Source: Bacillota bacterium (GTDB lineage Bacteria > Bacillota > Clostridia > Christensenellales > UBA3700). Taken from it: a stretch of 64,000 nucleotides of DNA. Location of the stretch: contig JAEWXG010000027.1 of assembly GCA_023396095.1 (NCBI GenBank), forward strand, positions 79,233-143,232, read 5' to 3'. Within the stretch, counting starts at the first letter, position 1. The number at the start of each line of letters is the position of its first letter. The translations under genes were made by a program, and so were the position numbers. Shown one piece after another: positions 47,577 to 57,533 of this stretch. The notes beneath the pieces were generated by a model, which made no database searches, was not told the DNA's origin, and worked only from the letters and a program-made list of their open reading frames with translations.

Positions 47577-49367
47577 CTAAATTTTTAATATTGTAGTAAA
47601 TGCTTCTGAAGGAATTGATACTGATCCCATCTGTCTCATTCTCTTTTTCCCTTCTTTTTGTTTTTCAAGCAACTTCTTTTTTCTTGTAATATCTCCACCA
47701 TAACATTTTGCTAAAACATCTTTTCTAACAGCTTTAACTGTTTCACGAGCTATTACTTTCCCTCCGATTGCAGCTTGTATAGGTATTTCAAACATTTGTC
47801 TTGGAATAACTTCCTTCAACTTTTCTGCTATTCCTCTTCCCCTATCATATGCACGATCTTTATGCACTATAAGGCTTAATGCGTCACAAACATCATTGTT
47901 TAGCAATATATCAAGTTTAACTAAATCACTACGTCTATATTCAATGATTTCATAATCGAAACTTGCATAACCTCTTGATCTTGATTTCAAATTATCAAAA
48001 AAATCATAAATTATTTCGCTTAACGGAATCTCATATTCTAGTCTAACTCTATTTCTTTCAATATATTCTAAATTGATAAAAATACCCCTTTTAGACTTAC
48101 ATAATTCTTGTATCGTTCCAACGTATTCTGGCGGAGTAAAGATCGTTGCTTTTGTAATAGGCTCTTCCATATGAGAAATTGTGCTTTGTGATGGTAAGTT
48201 TGTTGGATTTGAAATAACCTTTGTACTCCCATCAGTTAAGATTACATGATATGAAACAGATGGTGCCGTTGTAATAATATCAAGATCAAATTCTCTTTCT
48301 AACCTTTCTTGTATTATTTCCATATGAAGTAGTCCCAAAAATCCACATCTAAAACCAAAACCTAATGCTTTTGATGTTTCAGGCTCATATAAAATAGAAG
48401 CATCGTTTAATTTTAATTTTTCAAGAGCGTCTTTTAAATCATTATATCTTGCTCCATCTGCAGGATATATACCGGAAAATACCATCGAAGTAACTTTCTT
48501 ATATCCAGGCATTGCTTCTTTACATGGTGTAATTGCACTAGTTATAGTATCACCAACTTGTGTGTCTGCAACATTTTTAATACTAGCTGTAATATATCCA
48601 ACCTCTCCAGCAGATAATTCGCTTTTTGCTGACATTTTTGGTGTGAAAACTCCTACTTCTGCAACATCAAAAACCTTATTGGTTGACATCATTTTTATTT
48701 TATCACCAGGTTTTACAGTTCCATCTATTACTCTTACTAAAGAAATGGCGCCTTTATAGCTATCATAAAATGAATCAAAAATTAAACATTTAAGCGGGCC
48801 ATTAATGTCGCCGTTAGGTGCTGGTAATTTCTCAATTACTTGCTTTATTACCTCTTCAACATTTAATCCAGATTTTGCCGATATTAATGGACAATCATCT
48901 GCAGGAAGCCCTATTATGTCCTCTATTTCCATCTTTACTTCTTCTGCATGTTGAGATGGTAAATCAATTTTATTTATTACAGGCAAAACTTCCAAGTTGT
49001 TATCAACAGCCAAATATACATTCGTTAACGTTTGTGCCTCTATTCCTTGCGATGCGTCCACAACTAATATAGCTCCCTCGCAAGCGGCTAAAGATCTAGA
49101 TACTTCGTATGTAAAATCTACATGACCTGGGGTGTCAATTAAATTTAAAATGTATTTTTCACCATTGTAAACATATTCCATTCTTACGGGCGTTAATTTA
49201 ATGGTTATTCCTCTTTCTCTTTCAATATCCATGCTATCTAGTAATTGATCTTTTGATTCTCTCTCATTAACAGCATGCGTAATATCCATTATTCTATCTG
49301 CAAGTGTTGATTTACCGTGATCGATATGTGCTACAATGCAAAAATTCCTTATATGTTTTTGATCCAT
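47577..49367 (-). CDS. lepA: Elongation factor 4 (LepA)
   Basis: 596 aa ribosome-associated GTPase. G1 [15 protein letters not shown]2 RGITIKL, G3 DTPGHVDF, G4 NKIDLP; EF-G-like domains II, III, V and the unique C-terminal LepA domain with [16 protein letters not shown] and [16 protein letters not shown]. Length is the family norm. First gene of lepA-hemW. Confidence 0.98.
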   Translation of the reverse strand: MDQKHIRNFCIVAHIDHGKSTLADRIMDITHAVNERESKDQLLDSMDIERERGITIKLTPVRMEYVYNGEKYILNLIDTPGHVDFTYEVSRSLAACEGAILVVDASQGIEAQTLTNVYLAVDNNLEVLPVINKIDLPSQHAEEVKMEIEDIIGLPADDCPLISAKSGLNVEEVIKQVIEKLPAPNGDINGPLKCLIFDSFYDSYKGAISLVRVIDGTVKPGDKIKMMSTNKVFDVAEVGVFTPKMSAKSELSAGEVGYITASIKNVADTQVGDTITSAITPCKEAMPGYKKVTSMVFSGIYPADGARYNDLKDALEKLKLNDASILYEPETSKALGFGFRCGFLGLLHMEIIQERLEREFDLDIITTAPSVSYHVILTDGSTKVISNPTNLPSQSTISHMEEPITKATIFTPPEYVGTIQELCKSKRGIFINLEYIERNRVRLEYEIPLSEIIYDFFDNLKSRSRGYASFDYEIIEYRRSDLVKLDILLNNDVCDALSLIVHKDRAYDRGRGIAEKLKEVIPRQMFEIPIQAAIGGKVIARETVKAVRKDVLAKCYGGDITRKKKLLEKQKEGKKRMRQMGSVSIPSEAFTTILKI

Positions 49368-49610
49368 GTTATTCTCTCTTTTGCTTTAATAATAATTATT
49401 ATACATTAAGCATTAAAAATTTTGTCATATTATAAGGTTTTAAGTTAAATTTTTATGTCAGAACTACCACGCATTACATTCATTGAACAATAATTATTTT
49501 AATTTAACATCAAATTATGCCATTTTTGTAAATTGTTTGCTGTTAATTAATTTAATAGAACTTCTTCTAATTTAACTATATATGCTAAAATATGAAGTGA
49601 GGTAATATTT

Positions 49611-50201
49611 ATGAATAGCATTGAAGTAATCATGGATAATTTAGAAGCACGTGGTTTTATGCCATATTTTGTTGAAAACTTGGATGAAGCAGAACAACTA
49701 CTTTTAGATATCATTCCTCTTGAAGCGGAAGTTGGAACTGGTGGATCAGTCACACTTGACACAATGGACATAAGAAGAAAACTTTTTGACCGCGGAAATG
49801 GAGTTTTATACGGCAAAACATATACTCTTGCTACTGATAGAGTTCACGAATTATCCACTCAGGATTTAACTTGGTTTTTATCTTCTGCAAATGCTCTCAC
49901 TATTGAAGGGGAAATAGTTAATACTGACGGTTCTTGCAATAGAATTGCTAACACTGTTTGGGGAGCAGAAAATATAGCCTTTATTATTGGCATAAACAAA
50001 GTTGTAGAAAATCTTCAAGAAGCGTTTAATAGAATAAAAAATATCGCAACTCCACTAAATGTTAAAAGATTAAATGCAAGAAGAAGTCCAGATAACCAAA
50101 TAACTGATGAGGAAATTGCTCGTGCAACCTTAATTTTACACCACCCTTCCAGGGGCAAAAATGTTTATGTAATTTTAGTCAATGAAAGTGTTGGATATTA
50201 A
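49611..50201 (+). CDS. LUD-domain (LutC/YkgG-like) protein
   Basis: 196 aa single LUD domain: an N-terminal helix, the VGTGGSVTLDTM segment (near 42), and C-terminal NADDGSCNR-like ending. LUD proteins such as LutB/LutC act in lactate utilisation; here no lutA/lutB lies nearby, and the gene stands alone, convergent with iscU at 29 bp. The annotation stops at domain level. GAGG upstream of the ATG. Confidence 0.85.
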   Translation: MNSIEVIMDNLEARGFMPYFVENLDEAEQLLLDIIPLEAEVGTGGSVTLDTMDIRRKLFDRGNGVLYGKTYTLATDRVHELSTQDLTWFLSSANALTIEGEIVNTDGSCNRIANTVWGAENIAFIIGINKVVENLQEAFNRIKNIATPLNVKRLNARRSPDNQITDEEIARATLILHHPSRGKNVYVILVNESVGY

Positions 50202-50230
50202 AATCCATCATTATAATTATCTCGAATTTT

Positions 50231-50605
50231 CTATTTTTTCTTTGACAAATAATCTTCTATAGCATTTTTTATTGCTTCTTCCGCAAGAACAGAGCAATGT
50301 ATTTTTTTAGCTGGTAATGTACCTAATTCTTTTATTACATCGTTGTTGGTAATTTTTAATGCATCATTAATATGTTTTCCTATAATCATCTGCGTGGCAA
50401 CAGAACTTGAAGCTATAGCTGTTCCACAACCAAAAGTTTGGAATTTAGCATCTTCAATAATATCATCTTCATTAATCTTTAATGTAATTTCCATGATGTC
50501 GCCACATTCCACTCCCCCCGTTCTACCTATACCACTTGGATTTTCAATTGCTCCAACGTTCTTAGGATTTTTAAATTCTTCTATAACTCTATCACTATAC
50601 AACAT
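50231..50605 (-). CDS. iscU: Iron-sulfur cluster scaffold IscU/NifU-like
   Basis: 124 aa. Three cluster-ligand cysteines occur in VECGDIMEI (near 33), FGCGTAIASSS (near 59) and IHCSVLAEEAI (near 103), with the Asp of CGD that labilises the cluster. Lacks the C-terminal extension of full NifU. It follows iscS by 3 bp; the iscR-iscS-iscU unit is the organism's cluster-building system. Confidence 0.95.
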   Translation of the reverse strand: MLYSDRVIEEFKNPKNVGAIENPSGIGRTGGVECGDIMEITLKINEDDIIEDAKFQTFGCGTAIASSSVATQMIIGKHINDALKITNNDVIKELGTLPAKKIHCSVLAEEAIKNAIEDYLSKKK

Positions 50606-50608
50606 ATA

Positions 50609-51784
50609 TTATTCCTCCATTTTAATTGGAGATAGTTTTCTTAAACTTTCTACTATTTCCACTAACTTTTCTACAACTTCATCAACTTCTTTAAGTGTAT
50701 TATTTTTACCAAAACTAAATCTGATAGAACTATGAGCTTGCTCCAAAGGCATCCCTGTTGCTAAAAGAACGTGCGATGGTTCTAGTGAACCGCTTGAACA
50801 AGCAGAACCACTTGAAACTGCTACTCCAGATAAATCTAGTCTTAATAAAACAGCTTCTCCCTCAATGCATTTAAATGAATAATTAGCATTATTAACCGAT
50901 CTTCTATCAAAATTTTCTTTTTTTGGACCGTTTAAAATAATCCCCTTAATATTTTCACTCATTTTCTTTATAAAGTAGTCTCTTACTTCTTTGATATGTG
51001 CATTGTTTGCTGCCAGATCTCTCTTCGTAATTTCTAACGCTTTTGCAAAACCTACAATACCAGGAGTATTTGTAGTACCTGCTCTAAATCCTCTTTCCTG
51101 TTCTCCGCCAGACATAAAATTTTGCAATTTTATTCCTCTGCGTCTAAATAGTATCCCTACTCCCTTTGGCCCGTAGATTTTATGACTAGATATCGACATC
51201 ATATCAATTTTCATATCCTTAACATCAATATCAATAGTTCCACAAGCTTGAACAGCATCTGTATGAAAAGCAATCTTTCTACTTCTACAAAGTTCTCCTA
51301 TTTCTTTAATTGGCATAATATTCCCAATTTCATTATTAACCATCATAACTGAAACCAAGATTGTATTCTCTGTAATTGATTCTTCAACTTGTTTTGCAGT
51401 AACAAACCCCTCATTATCAACTGGCAAATATGTAATACTAAATCCATTATTTTCCAACTGCTTGCAAGTCTCTAAAATAGCAGGATGTTCCACAGCTGTA
51501 GTAATAATATGATTGCCCTTTGCTTTATTAGCGTAGGCATATCCCTTTAGCGCCCAGTTGTCTGATTCAGTTCCACCAGATGTAAAATATATTTCATTAC
51601 TTTCTGCATTAAAAGCTTTTGCAACTATATCTCTTGCTTCGTCAAGTGCATTTTTAGAATCTTGTCCAAATGAATGTAAAGATGAAGCGTTCCCATATAT
51701 TTCACTAAAATATGGTAGCATAGCGCTTAAAACTTCTTTATCTACTGGAGTTGTCGCCGAATGATCCAAATATATACTTTTCAT
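50609..51784 (-). CDS. iscS: Cysteine desulfurase IscS/NifS
   Basis: PLP enzyme providing sulfur for cluster assembly. 391 aa: YLDHSATTPVDKEV, PLP lysine in SSHKIYGPKG (Lys202) and catalytic cysteine in SSGSACSSGS (near 325). Start overlaps iscR by 4 nt (ATGA), so expression is coupled to the regulator. Confidence 0.96.
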   Translation of the reverse strand: MKSIYLDHSATTPVDKEVLSAMLPYFSEIYGNASSLHSFGQDSKNALDEARDIVAKAFNAESNEIYFTSGGTESDNWALKGYAYANKAKGNHIITTAVEHPAILETCKQLENNGFSITYLPVDNEGFVTAKQVEESITENTILVSVMMVNNEIGNIMPIKEIGELCRSRKIAFHTDAVQACGTIDIDVKDMKIDMMSISSHKIYGPKGVGILFRRRGIKLQNFMSGGEQERGFRAGTTNTPGIVGFAKALEITKRDLAANNAHIKEVRDYFIKKMSENIKGIILNGPKKENFDRRSVNNANYSFKCIEGEAVLLRLDLSGVAVSSGSACSSGSLEPSHVLLATGMPLEQAHSSIRFSFGKNNTLKEVDEVVEKLVEIVESLRKLSPIKMEE

Positions 51785-52194
51785 TGTTTTACCTCTTCTT
51801 TTTTAATCAAGCTCTCTAAATTAATAGAATCTAAAAAATTATTTATTTCCAAATATAACTTTGTCCAAATCGAAAAAGATTTACATCTTTTGTTATTTTT
51901 ACACTTATTGTTTAAGCATTCTACAAATTTTAAATCATCTTCTAAAGCTCGTAATATTTCTCCAACCGTTATGTCGGTCGGATCTTTCATCAATCTATAG
52001 CCACCTTGACTACCTCTTTGTGCTTCTACTAATTTTGATTTCTTTAAAATATTCAATATTTGTTCTAAATATTTTTCTGTAACCAAAACTTGTTTTGATA
52101 AAAATGACACTGATAATGGCTCATTTTCAGAAAAATGTTCTGCTAAAATTACCATAACGTTTAATCCATATCTTGACTTACTTGATAACTTCAT
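51781..52194 (-). CDS. iscR: Rrf2-family regulator, IscR-like
   Basis: 137 aa. Winged helix (SSKSRYGLNVMVILAEH; KYLEQILNILKKSKLV) and three cysteines spaced C-x4-C-x5-C in CLNNKCKNNKRC near 93-104, which in IscR-type proteins carry a 2Fe-2S cluster. Likely controls its own operon according to cluster supply. First gene of iscR-iscS-iscU. Confidence 0.9.
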   Translation of the reverse strand: MKLSSKSRYGLNVMVILAEHFSENEPLSVSFLSKQVLVTEKYLEQILNILKKSKLVEAQRGSQGGYRLMKDPTDITVGEILRALEDDLKFVECLNNKCKNNKRCKSFSIWTKLYLEINNFLDSINLESLIKKEEVKQ

Positions 52195-52423
52195 TTTATA
52201 TCCTACTAATTTACTAGGAATAGTATAACACTCCTCTTTTTATCATGCAATAATTTAAGCCAATAACTCATAAATTTTTATTTAAATTTATACGGTTTTA
52301 AATACAGGAGTATAAAAAAGTTTTGTTAAAAACTAAAATGCTTAGGAAGTCTATGATTAATCTTCTTTTATTGATATGAAAGTAAAAAGATATTATTCAT
52401 AACTATCACATACAATTTCAAAA

Positions 52424-52452
52424 TTGACTTATGCAACCAAATACAATAGAAT
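52424..52452 (+). promoter_or_regulatory. SRP RNA promoter
   Basis: TTGACT (52424-52429), 17 bp, TAGAAT (52447-52452), ending seven bases before the presumed RNA 5' end. Confidence 0.75.
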
Positions 52453-52458
52453 TATATT

Positions 52459-52722
52459 GCTGTGCTATGTGGGGAACTAGCGGTGCCCTGAACTCGTACG
52501 CTATAGCGAGACAGACCAGCTACCTAGACATCTTGTGTGGTCGTAGGACTTACCAAGGGATGTTGACATCAAGGTCTTGTGCAATGTTTCACTGTGAACC
52601 ATGTCAGGGCTTGATCGCAGCAGCATTAAGCAGATCGACGCATGTGCCACGAGGAAACTTTGGGAGAGTTACCTAGTAAACAACCGCTTCGGCATGAGAT
52701 AGCAAAGTAGCCGCGCAGCCCA
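52459..52722 (+). ncRNA. ffs: Signal recognition particle RNA, large (Bacillus scRNA) type
   Basis: About 264 nt. Matches the Bacillus scRNA pattern: 5' GCTGTGCTATGTGGGGAACTAGCGGTGCCCTG, the internal GTTGACATCAAGGTCTTGTGCAA, the helix 8 region GAACCATGTCAGG ... AGCAGCATTAAG and the 3' part ending GCGCAGCC. The 5' GCTGTGC pairs with 3' GCGCAGC (helix 5), which sets the ends. GC content is far above the surroundings. Oddity: between CAGG and AGCAGC the ten bases are GCTTGATCGC, so the apical loop is not the usual GGAA. Confidence 0.93.
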
Positions 52723-52791
52723 TTAGTGATTTTTTAGTCACTTCCCAATAAGAGCGTACATCTAACTATGTTATATGGTTTTAATGGACGA

Positions 52792-52821
52792 AAAAAAAGG
52801 ATTTAGATTAAATCCTTTTTT
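52792..52821. terminator. Bidirectional terminator, SRP RNA / NYN gene
   Basis: AAAAAAAGGATTTA / TAAATCCTTTTTT, loop GAT. It lies between the SRP RNA (plus) and the NYN gene (minus) and overlaps the NYN 3' end. Confidence 0.85.
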
Positions 52822-53579
52822 GTTTTATTTTTTATATTTTGTTTTTTAGCAACCTTCTTTTTCACTTTGACTTCTTGAGTAATTGTATCTACTTCTAAGC
52901 GTTTCATTTTCATCACTAAATCACTCAGTTTTCTCTCTTCATATGATCTTACATCAAATTGCGGATACTTCTTCTTTAATAAAGACCCAATTGTTGACAA
53001 TTTAAGGTGACCATCTAAAGAATCATCAATAAGCTTAATAATTTCAGATTCCAAATTATTAATGTTAGCAATGTATTGCATCATATCTTTACCGGTATTC
53101 CCTTCTTTTCGGCCCTCTTCCGGCTGATCTTTTAATATCTGATTAGACTGCAAATTTTCTACAAATAAAAATTCATCGCAAGCTTTAATTAATGAATCGA
53201 CAACCTTATTTTTTTCTCCAACACCATAAACTTTTATATTATCCTGACGTATTCTTGTTGCTAAACGAGTAAAATCGCTATCAGACGTAACTAAACATAT
53301 CGCATCAACTTTTTGTGAATATATTATATCTATTGCATCTATAACAAGCGCAATATCACTACTATTTTTTCCTTGCACGTATCTTGATATTTGAATAGGA
53401 GAAATTGCATTTGGTATTAATATTTTTTCCCAATTGTTCAACTTCTGATCTTTCCAGTTGCCATACGCTCTTTTTATAATGATATTGCCCTTCCGCAACA
53501 TTTCATCTTCAATAGATTCATAATATTTATGCGGAATGTTTTCAACATCAATTAATAATGCTATCCTTTCTTTTTCCAA
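52803..53579 (-). CDS. NYN-domain RNase-like protein with OST-HTH/LOTUS domain
   Basis: 258 aa. N-terminal NYN (PIN-like) domain at about 1-150 with acidic catalytic residues in IALLIDVENIPHKYY, SSDIALVIDAIDIIY and VTSDSDFTRLATRIR. C-terminal OST-HTH/LOTUS domain at about 172-230 (KLSTIGSLLKKKYPQFDVRSY), then a Lys-rich tail. Likely an RNA-binding nuclease; substrates unknown. It starts at TTG with GGAG about 10 bases before. Transcribed convergently to the SRP RNA; ddh lies just upstream. Confidence 0.85.
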   Translation of the reverse strand: MEKERIALLIDVENIPHKYYESIEDEMLRKGNIIIKRAYGNWKDQKLNNWEKILIPNAISPIQISRYVQGKNSSDIALVIDAIDIIYSQKVDAICLVTSDSDFTRLATRIRQDNIKVYGVGEKNKVVDSLIKACDEFLFVENLQSNQILKDQPEEGRKEGNTGKDMMQYIANINNLESEIIKLIDDSLDGHLKLSTIGSLLKKKYPQFDVRSYEERKLSDLVMKMKRLEVDTITQEVKVKKKVAKKQNIKNKTKKDLI

Positions 53580-53600
53580 AACAACTTGTCTCCTTGAATA

Positions 53601-54575
53601 TTATAGCAAATTTTTCCTTAAATCTGCAGGATCAAGTTCTGAAAGCATACCTAAAGGAATATCAAACGCTGTTACAGCTCCTTTTTGTCCTAATTTATTC
53701 ATTTTTGCAATTGCTCTTGCGTATGCCGCTAACACTGAACCTGTAAACCCTGGATTATTATCAAGTTTGATATTTAATTCTAATAAATATTTATATTCAT
53801 CATCATTTGTCTCACCACTTCTTAATACCAAACCGCCATGAGGCATCTTTGTGTGATTCTTCTCAAACTCTTCTTCAGAAATAAAATGAACAATTGTATT
53901 ATAATCAGAAAAATAGTTCGGCATATTCTTAATTTCTTGTTCAATTTTAGCTTTATCTGCGCCATCTTCAGCAACTACATAACACTCTCTTAAATGTTTG
54001 TCTCTAGCAGTAAATTTTGGATTAGTTAATTCTCTAACTGCATTCAACGCAGCTTCAATTGGGATTGTGTATTGAACTCCTCTTTTTACACCGCTAACTC
54101 TTCTAATTGCATCAGAGTGCCCTTGCGATACTCCCTTTCCCCAAAAAGTATATGTTTCACCACTAGGCAAAAATGATTGAAATAATAAACGAGCAATAGA
54201 AAATAAGCCCGGATCCCATCCAACAGATATGCAACCAAGCTTTCCACTTTGCATTGCAACATTATTTAATTTTTCAAAATGCTCTGGTATCTTTGCGTGT
54301 GTATCAAAAGAATCAACAACGTTAAAATCTTTTGCTATTAAATGTGTTTGCTCTGGTAAATCCGTTGCTGATCCACCACAAAGTATCATAACGTCAATTA
54401 AGCCAATATATTTTGATAACTGATTTATATTTTTTATTTCCTTTCCGTGAACTGTTTTTAGCCCATCTCTTCTTGAAAAAACTTCTACTAGTTTTAAATC
54501 TTTTGATTTCAATACAGCCTCTTCAACACCTTTTGCCAAATTGCCATATCCAATAATACCTACTTTAACTTCCAT
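53601..54575 (-). CDS. ddh: meso-Diaminopimelate dehydrogenase
   Basis: 324 aa NADPH-dependent enzyme that makes meso-DAP from tetrahydrodipicolinate in one step, for lysine and peptidoglycan. Rossmann motif GIIGYGNLAKGVEEA, family segments DSFDTHAKIPEHF, SVGWDPGLFSIARLL and FWGKGVSQGHSDAIRRV are all present. GGAGG upstream of ATG. The one-step route is scattered among Firmicutes. Confidence 0.95.
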   Translation of the reverse strand: MEVKVGIIGYGNLAKGVEEAVLKSKDLKLVEVFSRRDGLKTVHGKEIKNINQLSKYIGLIDVMILCGGSATDLPEQTHLIAKDFNVVDSFDTHAKIPEHFEKLNNVAMQSGKLGCISVGWDPGLFSIARLLFQSFLPSGETYTFWGKGVSQGHSDAIRRVSGVKRGVQYTIPIEAALNAVRELTNPKFTARDKHLRECYVVAEDGADKAKIEQEIKNMPNYFSDYNTIVHFISEEEFEKNHTKMPHGGLVLRSGETNDDEYKYLLELNIKLDNNPGFTGSVLAAYARAIAKMNKLGQKGAVTAFDIPLGMLSELDPADLRKNLL

Positions 54576-54997
54576 AAGTAATATCCTCCGTAATAATCAA
54601 CATTCTAACATAAATATCTAATTTATACTTCGGATTATAATTCAGTATTATAACTAATTAAATATTTTTTTGAACATTTTAAGACAAAAAAACATTCGTC
54701 AAACCTGCATTTTTTAATAAAAAGTTGTTTTTAAGATATTTTAATAATATTTTATTGTTATAATATTTATTGCAATAAACAATATACAAAAATTTATATT
54801 TTTTAAAATTATTTCATGTTAACAGAAATAGGCGATAACTTTTCCATTTAAATTCTAATATTAATATTTATTTTTCTTATATTTTTACTTAATTGGCTCT
54901 ATTCAATCATTATCGCACAGCTTTATTGAGTTTTTCTATTTTATTTCACCTTTCAATGGTGTATTATAAATATAATGATTATTAATGAGGTAAACAG
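54576..54997. other. Divergent ddh-galT intergenic region
   Basis: About 420 bp, strongly AT-rich. It must hold both promoters: TATAAT-like hexamers occur on the minus strand near 54640-54650 (ddh) and on the plus strand near 54972 (galT). A small inverted pair CACC / GGTG flanks TTTCAAT at 54947-54961 near the galT start and could be an operator. Nothing else recognised. Confidence 0.45.
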
Positions 54998-56542
54998 ATG
55001 AACAATAAACAAGTACTAAAGGCAATTGAGGAACTTTTAGCTTACGCTCAGCAAAAACTTTCACTTGATGCACTTGACGCAATTTATGCAAGAAATGCCA
55101 TTTTAGCTGAATTAGATTTACAAGAACCAGAAGAGCCAACAACTAAATATACAATTCCAAAAGAGAAAATGATTGAGCCAATTATACAATATGCTTGTAA
55201 CGTTTTGAAAAAATTTGAGGATACTCCAAATAATAGAATACAATTCGAAGCTAAACTATTTGGTTTTGTAACTCCTTCACCTTCAAACGTTGCCGCCAAA
55301 TTTGATCAGATAGCCGCAAATGACTGCATAGAAAAAGCAACAAACTATTTGTTTGATCTTTCTAAAAATAATAACTATGTAAGAATGGTTGATATTGAAA
55401 AAAATATTCAATGGTCATTTGATGATCCTCTAGGAACCATCAAGATCACTATAAACCTATCAAAACCAGAAAAAGATCCAAAAGAAATTTTAGCAGCAAA
55501 AAATGCACCGGATGTTTCTTATCCAAAATGTGCATTATGCAAAGAAAATTTAGGATTCCCTGGAAATGCAAAAAAGGCAGCGAGACAAACTATTCGTCTT
55601 ATAAAAATTCCTTTAAACAATGAGGAATGGTATTTACAATACTCTCCATATCAATATTATGAAAAACATCTAATTGCCCTTTCTGGACAACACTCAAATA
55701 TGAAAGTTGACTCAAATACTTTCATAAGATTATTAGATTTCGTTGATTTATTTCCTCACTTCTTTATAGGTTCAAATGCAGCACTTCCGATTGTTGGAGG
55801 ATCAATTCTTTCTCACGATCATTATCAAGGTGGAGCAAAAGTTTTACCAATGATGTCTGCTACTCCAAAATTCTCATATACATCCAAAAAATATGAAGAT
55901 GTCACATTTTCCATTGTTGATTGGTACAACTCTGTGATAAGAATTACTGGAAAAAATAGAAAATCAGTTTTAGCAGCTTGCAATTTGGTAAATAATGAAT
56001 GGCAAAAATATTCCAATAATTCTATAAACATACTTGCATTTACAGATGATACTCCTCACAACGCAGTAACACCTGTTTTTAGAAAAGAAGATGATCTATA
56101 TGTCGTCGACCTAATTTTAAGAAATAATCGTTGTGATGAAACACATCCATATGGAATATTCCATCCTATTGAAAAGCTTCATAATATCAAAAAAGAAGGT
56201 ATTGGGATTATTGAGGTTATGGGATTATTTATTTTGCCAGGAAGATTAAAAAATGAAATTGAAGAAATGAAAAAATTAATTTTAGGTGAAATTCCTTTCT
56301 CGATGGAAGAATTGTCAAAGGAAGAAAATCCTTTAAATAAGCATTTAAATATGATCCTTGAACTTGGCAATAAAGCAAAAGGTAAAGTTTCACAGAAAGA
56401 ATGTGATAATTTAATTTACGGATACATCAATAATGCTTGCAAAGAAATTCTTTTAACAACTGGCGTTTTCAAGCAAGATGATGTAGGCGAAAAAGCATTT
56501 AACGACTTTATGATTAATAATCTAAAATTAGTAAAAGAATAA
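54998..56542 (+). CDS. galT: UDP-glucose--hexose-1-phosphate uridylyltransferase, Firmicute type (GalT family 2)
   Basis: 514 aa, the long Firmicute/Gram-positive GalT form. The active site is in SHDHYQGGAK (near 269), with the YPKCALCKENLGFPGNA cysteine pair near 178. Transfers UMP between glucose-1-P and galactose-1-P in the Leloir pathway. No galK or galE is adjacent. GAGG upstream of the ATG; terminator at 56569. Confidence 0.95.
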   Translation: MNNKQVLKAIEELLAYAQQKLSLDALDAIYARNAILAELDLQEPEEPTTKYTIPKEKMIEPIIQYACNVLKKFEDTPNNRIQFEAKLFGFVTPSPSNVAAKFDQIAANDCIEKATNYLFDLSKNNNYVRMVDIEKNIQWSFDDPLGTIKITINLSKPEKDPKEILAAKNAPDVSYPKCALCKENLGFPGNAKKAARQTIRLIKIPLNNEEWYLQYSPYQYYEKHLIALSGQHSNMKVDSNTFIRLLDFVDLFPHFFIGSNAALPIVGGSILSHDHYQGGAKVLPMMSATPKFSYTSKKYEDVTFSIVDWYNSVIRITGKNRKSVLAACNLVNNEWQKYSNNSINILAFTDDTPHNAVTPVFRKEDDLYVVDLILRNNRCDETHPYGIFHPIEKLHNIKKEGIGIIEVMGLFILPGRLKNEIEEMKKLILGEIPFSMEELSKEENPLNKHLNMILELGNKAKGKVSQKECDNLIYGYINNACKEILLTTGVFKQDDVGEKAFNDFMINNLKLVKE

Positions 56543-56568
56543 GATTATTGATAAAACTTCAAAAGCAT

Positions 56569-56595
56569 AAAAAAATTGGCTTAGCCAATTTTTTT
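56569..56595. terminator. Bidirectional terminator, galT / recR
   Basis: AAAAAATTGGC / GCCAATTTTTT with 3-nt loop between convergent galT and recR. Confidence 0.88.
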
Positions 56596-56605
56596 ATGTC
56601 AACAT

Positions 56606-57190
56606 TTATTTTATTTCTTGCCGTCTTGATAATGCTATTTGCATAGTATATTCATCTAAGTACTCAATATCTGTTCCAACAGCAATACCTTGCGCCAATT
56701 TTGTAACAGTTATGCCCCTTTTCCTCAAATCTTCTGCTATATACTCCGCTGTTGCATTTCCTTCTTGAGTAGCACTTGTCGCCATAATAACTTCTTTTAC
56801 ACCATCCAATCTATCAAAAAGCTCTTTGATTCTTAATGAACTTGGCCCTTTACCAAAGATTGGATTTAATAAACCTCCAAGCACATGATAAACACCATTA
56901 TAAACCCTCGTTTGTTCAATAACTAAAATATCTTTAGGTTCAGCAACAACACAAATTGTTGACGAATCACGCGTTTTACATATGTCGCAAATCTCACTCT
57001 CAGTATAATCACCACATAAAGCACATTGATGAATATTCTTTTTTGCCGATATAATTGCATTAGCTAGCTCTAAAGCACAAGAATCATCCATATTCAATAT
57101 ATTGTAAGCATATCTCCGCGCAGATTTCTTACCAACCCCTTGCAACTTAGAAAACGCTTCAACTAAATCATCAAAATGCCTCATTGCCAT
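56606..57190 (-). CDS. recR: Recombination protein RecR
   Basis: 194 aa of RecFOR repair. HhH (LQGVGKKSARRYAYN), four-cysteine zinc finger CALCGDYTESEICDIC (near 56-71) and Toprim domain with VVAEPKDILVIE and ATSATQEGNATAEYIA. Follows ybaB by 2 bp in the standard dnaX-ybaB-recR order. Confidence 0.97.
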   Translation of the reverse strand: MAMRHFDDLVEAFSKLQGVGKKSARRYAYNILNMDDSCALELANAIISAKKNIHQCALCGDYTESEICDICKTRDSSTICVVAEPKDILVIEQTRVYNGVYHVLGGLLNPIFGKGPSSLRIKELFDRLDGVKEVIMATSATQEGNATAEYIAEDLRKRGITVTKLAQGIAVGTDIEYLDEYTMQIALSRRQEIK

Positions 57191-57192
57191 TC

Positions 57193-57522
57193 TTACATCA
57201 TTCCGCCAAATTGAGCGAATACACCCATTTTCTCTTGAGTAGCTTCATCAGCTTTTGCTGCTGCGTCATTATAGGCAGCCACTATTAAATCTTCTAACAT
57301 CTCAATATCACTAGGATCAACAACTTCCTTTTTTAGTTTTACACCAACTAGCGCTTTATCACATTTCATTGTTATTTCAACTAAACCGCCTCCAGCTGAT
57401 CCTACAACCTCCATTTCAGCCAATTCAGCCTTTGCAGCCATCATGTCCTCTTGCATCTTTTGGGCTTGTTTCATAAGCTGTTGCATATTTCCACCACCAA
57501 AACCACCGAATTTATTACCCAT
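57193..57522 (-). CDS. YbaB/EbfC nucleoid-associated protein
   Basis: 109 aa. Begins with a Gly/Met/Gln-rich stretch (GGFGGGNMQQLMKQAQKMQ), then LAEMEVVGSAGGGLVEITM and DLIVAAYNDAAAKADE. Binds DNA as a dimer in model species. 11 bp after dnaX. Confidence 0.95.
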   Translation of the reverse strand: MGNKFGGFGGGNMQQLMKQAQKMQEDMMAAKAELAEMEVVGSAGGGLVEITMKCDKALVGVKLKKEVVDPSDIEMLEDLIVAAYNDAAAKADEATQEKMGVFAQFGGMM

Positions 57523-57533
57523 ATGTACCTCCT

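Noticed and set aside
52431..52676. Open frame of 81 codons on the plus strand
   Set aside because: It lies inside the SRP RNA gene; the sequence conservation is structural RNA, and the protein looks like nothing known.
54936..55142. Minus-strand frame over the galT start
   Set aside because: Overlaps the galT start in antisense with biased composition; a shadow of galT coding.
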